From NCBI RefSeq assembly GCF_900142085.1, contig NZ_FQZQ01000017.1, positions 1 to 64,000 on the forward strand: a stretch of 64,000 nucleotides of DNA, read 5' to 3'. The notes under the pieces are model-generated. The model had not been told where the DNA came from. It saw nothing but the letters and a program-made list of their open reading frames with translations, and ran no database searches. This document shows, piece by piece, positions 35,496 through 42,529 of the stretch (its first letter is position 1; each line of letters begins with the position of its first letter). The stretch is from Shimia gijangensis. GTDB taxonomy: Bacteria > Pseudomonadota > Alphaproteobacteria > Rhodobacterales > Rhodobacteraceae. The translations under genes and the position numbers were made by a program.

Positions 35496-35896
35496 GATGG
35501 GTCGTAGGTATTGCAATGGCCGCGACGGTGGTTTGGGCCTGTGGCGAAGCCGAGATTCCTGATCAGGAAGATGGCGAGCGTATCTACGAGGCCAATTGTG
35601 AAACCTGTCATGGGATCACCGGGCGTGGTGATGGCGTTATCGCGGCAAGCCTGACACCACGGCCCGCAGATCTTAGCGTTCTAGCGCGGCGAAATGGCGG
35701 CACGTTTCCTGTGTCAGACGTGCTTAGTAAAATTGATGGCTACACGAGCAATCAGGATGTTCGGGCCGTGATGCCTCAGTTTGGTGCCATGTTCGAAGGC
35801 GATCTGGTGCCGGTTGAAACCGAAGACGGTGTTCTGACCCCGACGCCACGAAAACTGGCTGCCCTTCTGGCATATCTGGAGACGATCCAGCGCTAA
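35492..35896 (+). CDS. Lipoprotein c-type cytochrome, third of three
   Basis: The 134-residue product has a lipobox VWAC (Cys17), a heme site CETCH (36-40), RPADLSVLARRNGGTFPVSDV and AVMPQFGAMF, with the Met of VMPQFG as probable ligand, and an end AALLAYLETIQR like the family. The first and third proteins are lipid anchored and the second is free. The trio shares spacing of all landmarks, so it arose by duplication. ATG overlaps the preceding stop by 4 bases. Confidence 0.86.
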   Translation: MRWVVGIAMAATVVWACGEAEIPDQEDGERIYEANCETCHGITGRGDGVIAASLTPRPADLSVLARRNGGTFPVSDVLSKIDGYTSNQDVRAVMPQFGAMFEGDLVPVETEDGVLTPTPRKLAALLAYLETIQR

Positions 35897-35905
35897 TAAT
35901 CTGCG

Positions 35906-36562
35906 CTAAACTGTGAAGGCCAGAACCCGGCTGATCTCGGTCAGCCCGCGCCCGGATTGATCCATCCAGGTGTTAAACCCGGCTTGCACCGCTGTCATGG
36001 CACCTTTGGATGTGGCGGGCTTGTCGATTACGCCTTCGCCGATCAGACGCGCGGTTACATCGCGGCTCAGGATAAAAGCATCACGCCCGGCAAAGCGCAT
36101 GGCATATTGCCCGGTCATCCCGCCAAGCCGCGCGCCGTTCTTTTTCATGGTTTCCAACAGGCCGACATAGTCGGTTGACGGCCAGCCCCCAAGAACCTGG
36201 CCTGCGCCACCCTGATCGCGCAACCCTTGCAGGAAATGCGCGTTTTCCAGAACGGTGCGGATTTTTGGGCCATTGCGGACAATGGCTTTGTCCGACATCA
36301 ACCGATCCATATCTTCGTCATGCATGAACGCACAGCGATCAATGTCAAATCCGTGAAAAGCGGTTTCAAACCCATCCCATTTGTTTTCCACAACCTTCCA
36401 GTTGAACCCGGCCTGAAAGATGCATTTGGTCATCGTCGATAACCATCGGTCCTCTGGCAAAGAGGTGACATTCGGGTCAGGGTAAGAGATCAGTTCTTCC
36501 AACGCGTCCACACCGCCTTTGCGTTCGGCGGCAATGTCGTAAAGCTCGTCAAATGGGCGCAT
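35906..36562 (-). CDS. DNA-3-methyladenine glycosylase I-like protein
   Basis: A 218-residue all-helical protein similar to Tag-type glycosylases: WLSTMTKCIFQAGFNWKVVENKWDGFETAFHGFD covers the substrate pocket region, and a helix-hairpin-helix-like segment follows (RNGPKIRTVLENAHFLQ). The N-terminal cysteine and the C-terminal His/Cys pair of the zinc snap of E. coli Tag are not evident, so it is probably a diverged branch. Its likely job is removal of alkylated bases. It is convergent with the third cytochrome gene (9 bp apart). Confidence 0.72.
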   Translation of the reverse strand: MRPFDELYDIAAERKGGVDALEELISYPDPNVTSLPEDRWLSTMTKCIFQAGFNWKVVENKWDGFETAFHGFDIDRCAFMHDEDMDRLMSDKAIVRNGPKIRTVLENAHFLQGLRDQGGAGQVLGGWPSTDYVGLLETMKKNGARLGGMTGQYAMRFAGRDAFILSRDVTARLIGEGVIDKPATSKGAMTAVQAGFNTWMDQSGRGLTEISRVLAFTV

Positions 36563-36643
36563 GGGGCTGACTTTCGCGAAAAGGATTGCGGGCAGAATGC
36601 TTAGAATGCATTCGTCACGCGGAGTATTGCAAGAAAGAAGCGG

Positions 36644-37711
36644 CTATTGCGCAGCCTGGAAGCCTTCGATTAGCTGACGCAGACCCACGGCTGCTCCGGC
36701 AAATATTGCCAGAAACGTCACCGGCGCTGAAAAAGCGAGCAAGGAAAATGCTGTGATCCCCTGACCAACGGTGCAGCCGATGGCCAGAATCGCCCCGATG
36801 CCCATGATGATCGCGCCAAATATCTGGCGGCGCAATTCGCGTGGGTCTTCGCAGGCCTCCCAACGGAAATGACCCTTTGCGGTTGAGCCGATGAACGCGC
36901 CAAGCCACACGCCCGCGACCGAGCCTACGGCAAAAGTCAGCGGGCGCACGGATCCGTTCATGGCAAATAGTATGGTTTCGCCCACCGGTGCCGAGAAACT
37001 GTGGGACACCACTGGCACCCCATCAAATCCATTGGTGGCAACCCATTGGCTACCGGACCATCCAGAAACCACTGCAAATGCGACAACCAGCGACCAAAAG
37101 ATCGACTGGGGATCTTGGCGTATCTCTGAGCTCGACAAGGCGCCGATAATCAAGGCCGCGCCAACCGCAACGCCTATCCAGATCGCAGAAATGCCGGTCA
37201 GAGCACCAATCTGATGCGCAATGCCGGGTGGAGCAGGTGAGGTCACATCAATCTGGGGAAAGGCCCAGTTGCGCAACGGCGCCAAAGGGCCCGCGAGGAC
37301 GACATAGGCCGAAACCCCCATCACCAGAACGATCACAAAGGACCGCAAATCACCGCCACCCAACCTCGCGATCGCGCCAAAGCCACAGTTGCCGGACAAC
37401 GCCATGCCATACCCAAACATCAACCCGCCCAGAATGCTGGCCAGCGGCATCCAGCGGATCGACAGATAAAACGAGGCATCCGCCTCCAACAGTCCCAACC
37501 CCATCAGGGCAAAACTGCCGACAATAGACGTGCCAATTGCCAAAACCCACATGCGCATGCGCAGTGATGAGCCGCCATAAAGCAGGTCTTCGATGGCACC
37601 CAGCGTACAAAAGCGGCCGACTCGTGCGGCCAATCCCAGCATGACGCCCCCGATCAGCCCCAACAGAGCGACGGTGTTGTTGTCTCCTAAGATATCAAGC
37701 AGGGCTGACAT
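36644..37711 (-). CDS. soxT: YeeE/YedE (DUF395) permease, SoxT-like
   Basis: This 355-residue membrane protein contains two repeats of sulfur transport domain with conserved cysteines in RFCTLGAIEDLLYG, GNCGFGAIARLGGGDLRSFV and IGCTVGQGITAFSLLA. The family imports thiosulfate or related sulfur compounds (TsuA); in Pseudaminobacter and others a member called SoxT adjoins soxR. It follows soxR on the same strand by 52 bp, so it belongs to the soxSRT transcript. Import may feed a cytoplasmic sulfur signal to SoxR, which is inference. Confidence 0.87.
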   Translation of the reverse strand: MSALLDILGDNNTVALLGLIGGVMLGLAARVGRFCTLGAIEDLLYGGSSLRMRMWVLAIGTSIVGSFALMGLGLLEADASFYLSIRWMPLASILGGLMFGYGMALSGNCGFGAIARLGGGDLRSFVIVLVMGVSAYVVLAGPLAPLRNWAFPQIDVTSPAPPGIAHQIGALTGISAIWIGVAVGAALIIGALSSSEIRQDPQSIFWSLVVAFAVVSGWSGSQWVATNGFDGVPVVSHSFSAPVGETILFAMNGSVRPLTFAVGSVAGVWLGAFIGSTAKGHFRWEACEDPRELRRQIFGAIIMGIGAILAIGCTVGQGITAFSLLAFSAPVTFLAIFAGAAVGLRQLIEGFQAAQ

Positions 37712-37740
37712 GGTTCGGGCGCTTTTTAGTTGGTCACTAA

Positions 37741-37768
37741 CCTGTCCCGATCAGATGGTCGGGTCAGG
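37741..37768. other. Hairpin at the soxR-soxT junction
   Basis: CCTGTCCCGA (37741-37750) pairs with TCGGGTCAGG (37759-37768), one mismatch, overlapping the end of soxR. It lacks a T-run on the minus strand. It may tune expression of soxT relative to soxR. Confidence 0.4.
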
Positions 37769-38102
37769 CGTCGTCGTTGCAAAACAGGTCGTAAACCACT
37801 TCGAGCATACGGCGTGGACGGTTGTCTGCCAATCGGTAATAGATTGTCTTGCCTTCGCGGCGTGGAATGACCAGCCCCTCAAGACGCAAGCGCGAGAGCT
37901 GTTGTGACACAGCTGCCTGACGCGCCGAGATCAGGTCTTCGAGTTCAGTCACAGATTTTTCACCGCTGACCAGATGGCAGAGAATCATCAATCGGCCTTC
38001 ATGGCTGATTGCTTTCAGAAAATTGGACGCTGTCGTCGCATTGTCCACCATGCGGTCCATTTCGGCGTCCGAAATGTCATCCTTGAACACCGGAAGTGTC
38101 AT
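37764..38102 (-). CDS. soxR: SoxR, ArsR-type sulfur-responsive repressor
   Basis: A 112-residue winged-helix repressor: SARQAAVSQQLSRLRLEGLV is the recognition region and REGKTIYYRL the wing. Cys42 (in RLMILCHLVS) and Cys108 (in YDLFCNDDA) match the pair that senses sulfane sulfur or persulfide in BigR and SqrR, and in SoxR of Hyphomicrobium. It should leave its operators when polysulfide forms a bridge between the two cysteines. The start at 38102 follows AAGGGGA; an ATG 7 codons upstream (38123) is less likely. Likely targets are the AAATTCA-N6-TGAATTT repeats before soxX, soxB and soxC. Confidence 0.93.
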   Translation of the reverse strand: MTLPVFKDDISDAEMDRMVDNATTASNFLKAISHEGRLMILCHLVSGEKSVTELEDLISARQAAVSQQLSRLRLEGLVIPRREGKTIYYRLADNRPRRMLEVVYDLFCNDDA

Positions 38103-38149
38103 GGTCTTTCCCCTTGTCGTCATCTGCGCCCTGATCAGAGCACCTTAGT

Positions 38150-38177
38150 GCGGTTTGCTACTGGAACCGCTTTTTTT
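38150..38177 (+). terminator. Plus-strand intrinsic terminator between soxR and soxS
   Basis: GCGGTT (38150-38155) and AACCGC (38165-38170) form a 6-bp stem with a 9-nt loop, followed by seven T. It points rightward, opposite to soxS and soxR. No annotated rightward gene ends here, so it may end an antisense RNA from within soxR or soxT, or insulate soxS from such transcription. Confidence 0.6.
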
Positions 38178-38221
38178 CGTCTTTGCGCTTTGTCAAACTT
38201 TGCCACAGTCCGACGTTTTGT

Positions 38222-38227
38222 AAATTC
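38222..38227. promoter_or_regulatory. Half-site AAATTC near the soxS stop
   Basis: AAATTC (38222-38227) matches the left arm of the operators at soxX, soxB and soxC, but the right arm is degenerate. It lies just after soxS and upstream of soxR. Reported only as a weak candidate for SoxR autoregulation. Confidence 0.25.
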
Positions 38228-38242
38228 TGGGCTCTAATGTAC

Positions 38243-38611
38243 CTATTTTGTCGCGCCGTCAAAGGCTGCGTGTTTGATCAGCATGTTTTCGATGTGCCAC
38301 CAAAAGAAATCTTCGCCGGGATACCCTTCCAGCCGGGCAATCTCCTGACCTTCGTCAATCAGGATAAAGGTGGGTGTATAATTGACTGCCCTTGCATAGG
38401 TCAGATCATCGGGCCGCTCATGCAATTGTTCACGCCGCAACGGTGCCAGCTCTCCGGCTTCGGTGCGTGGGTATATCGGACCAATCTCGGCGTTCCACTG
38501 CTTGCAGGTATAGCAGCCGGGTTGCTCGACCATGACCAGTTCAACCGCCCAGACCGGCAGGGCAGGTAACAGTGCAAATGCGGCACCAAAAAGAAAACGA
38601 TGAAACTTCAT
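38243..38611 (-). CDS. soxS: SoxS, periplasmic thioredoxin-like protein
   Basis: This 122-residue exported protein has a signal peptide (FLFGAAFALLPALPVWA), a redox site GCYTCKQW (Cys33 and Cys36) and the later VNYTPTFILIDEGQEIARLEGYPG with cis-Pro in TPT. SoxS in Paracoccus reduces and reactivates SoxYZ. It leads the leftward soxSRT transcript and diverges from soxV. The soxR gene lies 140 bp further on, separated by a region with a reverse-pointing terminator, so soxR may also have its own promoter. Confidence 0.92.
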   Translation of the reverse strand: MKFHRFLFGAAFALLPALPVWAVELVMVEQPGCYTCKQWNAEIGPIYPRTEAGELAPLRREQLHERPDDLTYARAVNYTPTFILIDEGQEIARLEGYPGEDFFWWHIENMLIKHAAFDGATK

Positions 38612-38619
38612 GACCCACT

Positions 38620-38639
38620 CGCATTGAGAGACGCATTGA
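38620..38639. repeat. Direct repeat CGCATTGA x2 in the soxS leader
   Basis: CGCATTGA occurs at 38620-38627 and 38632-38639, exactly 12 bp apart, 8 bp upstream of the soxS start codon. It lies in the soxS-soxV divergent spacer, which also carries a half-operator TGAAT (38665-38669). It may be a regulatory site or a chance repeat. Confidence 0.4.
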
Positions 38640-38694
38640 CGAACCCATTACGCACAACATAATCTGAATATGTGCATAAATCAAGGAGAGCAGC

Positions 38695-39432
38695 ATGCTC
38701 GAGATTTCCTTTGCAGGGGCAGCGCTGGCAGGTCTGCTGTCGTTCTTTACCCCCTGCATCCTGCCAATGGTTCCGTTTTACCTGTGCTACATGGCCGGGA
38801 TTTCCATGGCGGATTTGCAAGGAGATGGCGACATCGCACCGGGGGCCCAACGACGGCTGGTGATTTCGGCGATTTTCTTCGCTCTTGGTGTCACAACGAT
38901 CTTTGTTTTGCTGGGGATTGGCGCCACAGCCCTGGGACAGGCCTTTGCTCAGTGGAAGCAACCTTTGTCCTATGTTGCGGCGGCTGTTTTGGCGCTGTTC
39001 GGGCTGCATTTTCTGGGCATCCTGCGCATCCCGCTGCTCTACCGCGAGGCGCGCCTTGAAAGCAAAGCCGAGCCGACAACGGTCATTGGGGCCTATGTTA
39101 TGGGGCTGGCGTTTGGTTTTGGCTGGACGCCCTGCGTTGGCCCCGCTCTGGCATCGATTCTGATGGTGGCCAGCGGCATGGGCGACATATCCCGCGGCGC
39201 GATGTTGTTGATGGTCTATGGGTTGGCCATGACCGCGCCCTTTGTGATCGCTGCCCTGTTTGCCAAACCTTTCCTGCGCTGGATGCACCGCAACCGCAAG
39301 TATCTGCCTTATGTGGAAAAGGTGATGGGCGTTATGCTGTTGGTCTTTGCGGCCCTGATCGCGACCAACACCGTGAACCGGATTGCCGACCTGATGATCC
39401 GCTATGTGCCGGGCTTTGGCGGGCTTGGTTGA
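38695..39432 (+). CDS. soxV: SoxV, CcdA-type thiol transporter
   Basis: A 245-residue membrane protein with about six helices and the two conserved cysteines in SFFTPCILPMVPFY and FGWTPCVGPALASIL. It belongs to the CcdA/DsbD-beta family and carries reducing equivalents from cytoplasmic thioredoxin across the inner membrane to SoxW. ATG follows AAGGAGAG. It opens the rightward sox transcript, 25 bp ahead of soxW. Confidence 0.94.
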   Translation: MLEISFAGAALAGLLSFFTPCILPMVPFYLCYMAGISMADLQGDGDIAPGAQRRLVISAIFFALGVTTIFVLLGIGATALGQAFAQWKQPLSYVAAAVLALFGLHFLGILRIPLLYREARLESKAEPTTVIGAYVMGLAFGFGWTPCVGPALASILMVASGMGDISRGAMLLMVYGLAMTAPFVIAALFAKPFLRWMHRNRKYLPYVEKVMGVMLLVFAALIATNTVNRIADLMIRYVPGFGGLG

Positions 39433-39457
39433 CCGAATTGAAATTGGAGGAAATGCG

Positions 39458-40048
39458 ATGAAACGATGGATTTTGACCCTGGTGGCCGCAGTGATGACTG
39501 CCGGTATGACCGTGCCTGTCCTGGCGGCAGAGCTTGGAGACGACGGGCTGCACAAGACAGAGTGGTTCCGTGACACGTTCAAGGACTTGCAGGAGGACTA
39601 TGAAGAGGCCAAGGCCGAAGGCAAGCAACTGCTGATTATCGTTGAACAACGCGGCTGCATCTATTGTCAGGACATGCACGAAGACGCCTTTACCCACCCG
39701 CGTGTGCTGGCGCATCTGACCGACACCTATTACCCGGTTCAGCTGGATTTGCATGGCGCAAATGAGATGACGGATACGGACGGCGAATCCTTGGAAGAAC
39801 GCGAGGCGGCACGCAAATGGGGAGTGATGTTCACTCCGACAATGATCTTTCTGCCGCCAGAGATTGATTTCTCGAAACCAGCGATCCGGCAGGCTGTTGC
39901 GGTGATGCCGGGGGCGTTCAAATCCGGCACCACAGGGGACATGATGACCTGGGTCGCAGAAGAGCGGTATCTGGATCAGTCCGAAGAGGATTTTCAGCGG
40001 TATCACGCGCGCATGATTCGAGAGCGTAACGACGGGGATACGCACTGA
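39458..40048 (+). CDS. soxW: SoxW, periplasmic thioredoxin
   Basis: The 196-residue exported protein has a signal peptide (ILTLVAAVMTAGMTVPVLAA) and a thioredoxin-like fold with EQRGCIYCQDM as redox site and GVMFTPTMIFL (cis-Pro). It is reduced by SoxV and passes electrons to periplasmic partners, likely including SoxS or SoxYZ. ATG 39458 follows TTGGAGGAA; the longer frame at 39404 has no ribosome binding site. A 173-bp spacer follows, which holds the soxX promoter and operator. Confidence 0.92.
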   Translation: MKRWILTLVAAVMTAGMTVPVLAAELGDDGLHKTEWFRDTFKDLQEDYEEAKAEGKQLLIIVEQRGCIYCQDMHEDAFTHPRVLAHLTDTYYPVQLDLHGANEMTDTDGESLEEREAARKWGVMFTPTMIFLPPEIDFSKPAIRQAVAVMPGAFKSGTTGDMMTWVAEERYLDQSEEDFQRYHARMIRERNDGDTH

Positions 40049-40099
40049 ATCACAATCATGCGGCAGGCAATGCAATCGAAAAACTTGTGCAAAGCCCGC

Positions 40100-40117
40100 A
40101 TGTTTCAAAGGAAACAT
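40100..40117 (+). other. Hairpin upstream of the soxX operator
   Basis: ATGTTTC (40100-40106) and GAAACAT (40111-40117) form a 7-bp palindrome with a 4-nt centre, 6 bp before the AAATTCA-N6-TGAATTT repeat. It may be part of a compound operator or a short attenuator for soxVW. Confidence 0.4.
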
Positions 40118-40123
40118 TCGCAA

Positions 40124-40143
40124 AAATTCATTTTAATGAATTT
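40124..40143. promoter_or_regulatory. SoxR-type operator before soxX
   Basis: The 20-bp inverted repeat AAATTCATTTTAATGAATTT has 9-bp perfect arms and a TT centre. It contains ATTC-N8-GAAT, the pattern recalled for SqrR, a close relative of SoxR. In Paracoccus the soxW-soxX spacer is a known SoxR binding region. The same outer arms recur before soxB and soxC. Confidence 0.75.
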
Positions 40144-40221
40144 GTTGTTGCGTTAAGTCGCGTCGGTGGCCTACGGTATACCGAGCTTACCAAGCGAACA
40201 TGGTAGCCCAAGGGAGGAAAC

Positions 40222-40695
40222 ATGAAGCTTTCAACACTGACACTGGCGGCAATTATGACCGCTGGCGCAGCCATTGCAGGGCCAGTCGCCCCTGCTGATG
40301 TGGTCTTTTCCGAGGGTGCTGTTGCGGCATCTCTTTCGGGGCAACCGGGCGATGTCGCCAATGGTGCCAAGATCATGAGTTCCAAAAAGCTGGGCAATTG
40401 TATTGCCTGTCACGAGGTCACAGCGCTCAGCGAAGCGCCGTTCCACGGCGAAGTCGGGCCCCTTCTGGATGGCGTCGGCGATCGCTGGAACCAAGCAGAA
40501 CTGCGCGGCATCTTGTCGAACGCAAAGCTGACCTACGAAGGCACGGTTATGCCGGCCTATTACAAGGTTGATGGGTTCAACCGTCCGGGCAAGGCCTACA
40601 CAGGCAAAGCCGCAGACGGACCGCTGGATCCACTTTTGAGCGCGCAACAAATCGAAGACGTGGTCGCATTCCTGATGACTCTGAAAGACGAGTGA
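40222..40695 (+). CDS. soxX: SoxX, monoheme cytochrome c
   Basis: This 157-residue protein has a signal peptide (KLSTLTLAAIMTAGAAIAG) and one heme site NCIACHEV; the distal ligand is probably Met in TVMPAYYKV. It pairs with SoxA to load thiosulfate onto SoxY and passes electrons on. ATG follows CAAGGGAGGAAAC, a very strong ribosome binding site reused before soxA. It opens the soxXYZA group with its own operator-bearing leader. Confidence 0.95.
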   Translation: MKLSTLTLAAIMTAGAAIAGPVAPADVVFSEGAVAASLSGQPGDVANGAKIMSSKKLGNCIACHEVTALSEAPFHGEVGPLLDGVGDRWNQAELRGILSNAKLTYEGTVMPAYYKVDGFNRPGKAYTGKAADGPLDPLLSAQQIEDVVAFLMTLKDE

Positions 40696-40728
40696 TCCCG
40701 AGAGACTAAATTACCTAAGGAGAAACAG

Positions 40729-41145
40729 ATGGACTTCACGAGACGTGAAACTCTGGCACTCGGGGCAGGGGCGGCAGTCATGGCCGTACTTCCTTTCCAG
40801 GTGCAGGCTGCTGCGGATGACGCAATAGCAGAATTTACTGGTGGCGCCGATGTGGCGATGGGCGGCGTCGAGCTGACCGCACCTGAGATCGCAGAAAACG
40901 GCAACACCGTGCCTGTATCCGTAAGCGCCCCCGGTGCAACGGCAATCGTGATCTACGCGACCGGCAATCCGACGCCGGGCGTTGCGACCTTCAACTTTGG
41001 CCCCTTGGCCGCGTCGCAGACTGCGTCCACGCGGATCCGTCTGGCTGGCACGCAAGAAGTTGTCGCTATTGCCAAAATGGCAGACGGCAGCTTTGCCAAG
41101 GCATCGTCCACCGTCAAGGTGACCATCGGCGGCTGCGGCGGCTAA
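40729..41145 (+). CDS. soxY: SoxY, sulfur-carrier subunit
   Basis: The 138-residue subunit has a Tat signal (TRRETLALGAGAAVMAVLP) and ends in the flexible arm VTIGGCGG, whose cysteine carries the sulfur substrate. With SoxZ it shuttles intermediates among SoxAX, SoxB and SoxCD in the periplasm. ATG follows AAGGAG; the gene is 33 bp after soxX and 18 bp before soxZ. Confidence 0.96.
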   Translation: MDFTRRETLALGAGAAVMAVLPFQVQAAADDAIAEFTGGADVAMGGVELTAPEIAENGNTVPVSVSAPGATAIVIYATGNPTPGVATFNFGPLAASQTASTRIRLAGTQEVVAIAKMADGSFAKASSTVKVTIGGCGG

Positions 41146-41163
41146 TCTCAGGAGTATGAAAAA

Positions 41164-41493
41164 ATGGCATCTGGTGTAAAACCCCGCGTCAAAGTCCCCA
41201 AAACAGCTGCGGCTGGTGACACAATCACCATCAAGACACTGATTTCCCACAAAATGGAATCGGGTCAGCGCAAGGACAAAGAAGGCAACGTGATCCCACG
41301 GTCGATCATCAACCGTTTCACTTGCGAATTTAACGGTCAGTCCGTGATCGATGTGACGCTCGAAGCCGCCATCTCGACCAACCCGTATTTTGAATTCGAA
41401 TCCACCGTGCCAGAGGCCGGGGAATTCAAATTCACATGGTATGACGATGACGGCGACGTCTACGACACAAGCAAAAAAATCGCTATCGGCTAA
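41164..41493 (+). CDS. soxZ: SoxZ, sulfur-carrier partner subunit
   Basis: A 109-residue immunoglobulin-like protein (SGVKPRVKVPKTAAAGDTITIKTLISHKMESGQRKD) with no signal peptide. It is exported bound to SoxY through the Tat signal of that subunit. The conserved segments FTCEFNGQSVIDV and FEFESTVPEAGEFKFTWYDDDG identify SoxZ. Location between soxY and soxA is standard. Confidence 0.96.
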   Translation: MASGVKPRVKVPKTAAAGDTITIKTLISHKMESGQRKDKEGNVIPRSIINRFTCEFNGQSVIDVTLEAAISTNPYFEFESTVPEAGEFKFTWYDDDGDVYDTSKKIAIG

Positions 41494-41519
41494 ACGGCCG
41501 GTGCACCCAACAATACACA

Positions 41520-41543
41520 CCTTGTCCCAGTCGCGGGACAGGG
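41520..41543 (+). other. Intercistronic hairpin between soxZ and soxA
   Basis: CCTTGTCCC (41520-41528) pairs with GGGACAGGG (41535-41543), one wobble, 6-nt loop. No T-run follows. It may protect the soxYZ portion of the mRNA and set unequal subunit amounts. Confidence 0.45.
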
Positions 41544-41565
41544 TGGACCCAAGGGAGGAAACGCG

Positions 41566-42420
41566 ATGAAATTCAAGGCAATGACAGCAATTGCCGCTTT
41601 GGTCATTTCGACGCCGTTCATGGCATCAGCGGATGCAGACGACGATCAACTGGTTGTCAACGGCGAGATTGAAATGATCACCAAAGCCCCGGCACCTGCA
41701 CATTTGGCCGACGCACTGGACGAGGTGATCTCGGGCTGGCACATGCGTTCGGACGAGACACAGGAAATGCAGGCCGACGACTTTGACAACCCGGCGATGA
41801 TCTTTGTCGAACAGGCACAAGACGACTGGAACACCGTGATGGGCACCAAGGACAAGTCCTGCGCGTCCTGCCACGACAATGTCGAAGACAGCATGGCCGG
41901 CGTGCGCACAGTTTATCCAAAATGGAACGACGCCAAAGAAACCGTCTACACCATGGAAATGCAGATCAACGACTGCCTTACCGATGGGATGGGCGCCGAC
42001 GCCTGGAAAAAGTCCGGCGCGAAAATGGCCCGTATGGAAGCGCTGATTTCTGTGCAATCGCGCGGCATGCCGATGAACGTGGCCATTGATGGCCCGGCAG
42101 AGGCAACGTGGGAGCAGGGCAAAGACCTGTATTACAGCCGCACCGGTCAGCTGGATCTGAGCTGTGCGTCTTGCCACGAAGAAAATTATGGCAACCGCAT
42201 CCGTTCGGACCACCTTTCACAAGGGCACATCAACGGGTTCCCAGTGTACCGTCTGAAAAACTCCAAACTGACAACACCACACGGCCGTTTCAAAGGCTGC
42301 GTGCGCGACACCCGCGCCGAAACCTACAAACCGGGTTCGGCTGAGTTTATCGCTCTGGAACTCTATGTGGCCTCGCGTGGCAATGGCCTTTCGGTCGAAG
42401 CACCGTCCGTTCGCAACTAA
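41566..42420 (+). CDS. soxA: SoxA, diheme cytochrome c
   Basis: This 284-residue subunit has a signal peptide and two heme sites, SCASCHDN and SCASCHEEN. The persulfide-bearing active cysteine lies in FKGCVRDTRAE. SoxAX couples thiosulfate oxidatively to the cysteine of SoxY. The two-heme arrangement matches Paracoccus-type SoxA. The ribosome binding site CCAAGGGAGGAAAC is nearly the same as that of soxX. A terminator follows, so soxXYZA is a defined unit. Confidence 0.96.
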   Translation: MKFKAMTAIAALVISTPFMASADADDDQLVVNGEIEMITKAPAPAHLADALDEVISGWHMRSDETQEMQADDFDNPAMIFVEQAQDDWNTVMGTKDKSCASCHDNVEDSMAGVRTVYPKWNDAKETVYTMEMQINDCLTDGMGADAWKKSGAKMARMEALISVQSRGMPMNVAIDGPAEATWEQGKDLYYSRTGQLDLSCASCHEENYGNRIRSDHLSQGHINGFPVYRLKNSKLTTPHGRFKGCVRDTRAETYKPGSAEFIALELYVASRGNGLSVEAPSVRN

Positions 42421-42429
42421 ACACCTTCA

Positions 42430-42462
42430 AACCCGCCCTGACCAAACGTCGGGGCGGGTTTT
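42430..42462 (+). terminator. Terminator after soxA
   Basis: AACCCGCCC (42430-42438) pairs with GGGCGGGTT (42452-42460), 13-nt loop, continuing into TTTT. It divides soxXYZA from soxB, which has its own operator immediately afterwards. Confidence 0.75.
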
Positions 42463-42474
42463 CTCGCTTAATAC

Positions 42475-42494
42475 AAATTCACGTTCATGAATGT
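42475..42494. promoter_or_regulatory. SoxR-type operator before soxB
   Basis: AAATTCACGTTCATGAATGT has the same arms as the soxX and soxC sites save one base on the right arm (TGAATGT). It contains ATTC-N8-GAAT. It lies 35 bp before the soxB start and 12 bp after a terminator. Confidence 0.65.
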
Positions 42495-42529
42495 CATGAG
42501 CGCGAGACACTTAGAAAGGCGCTAAGCCC

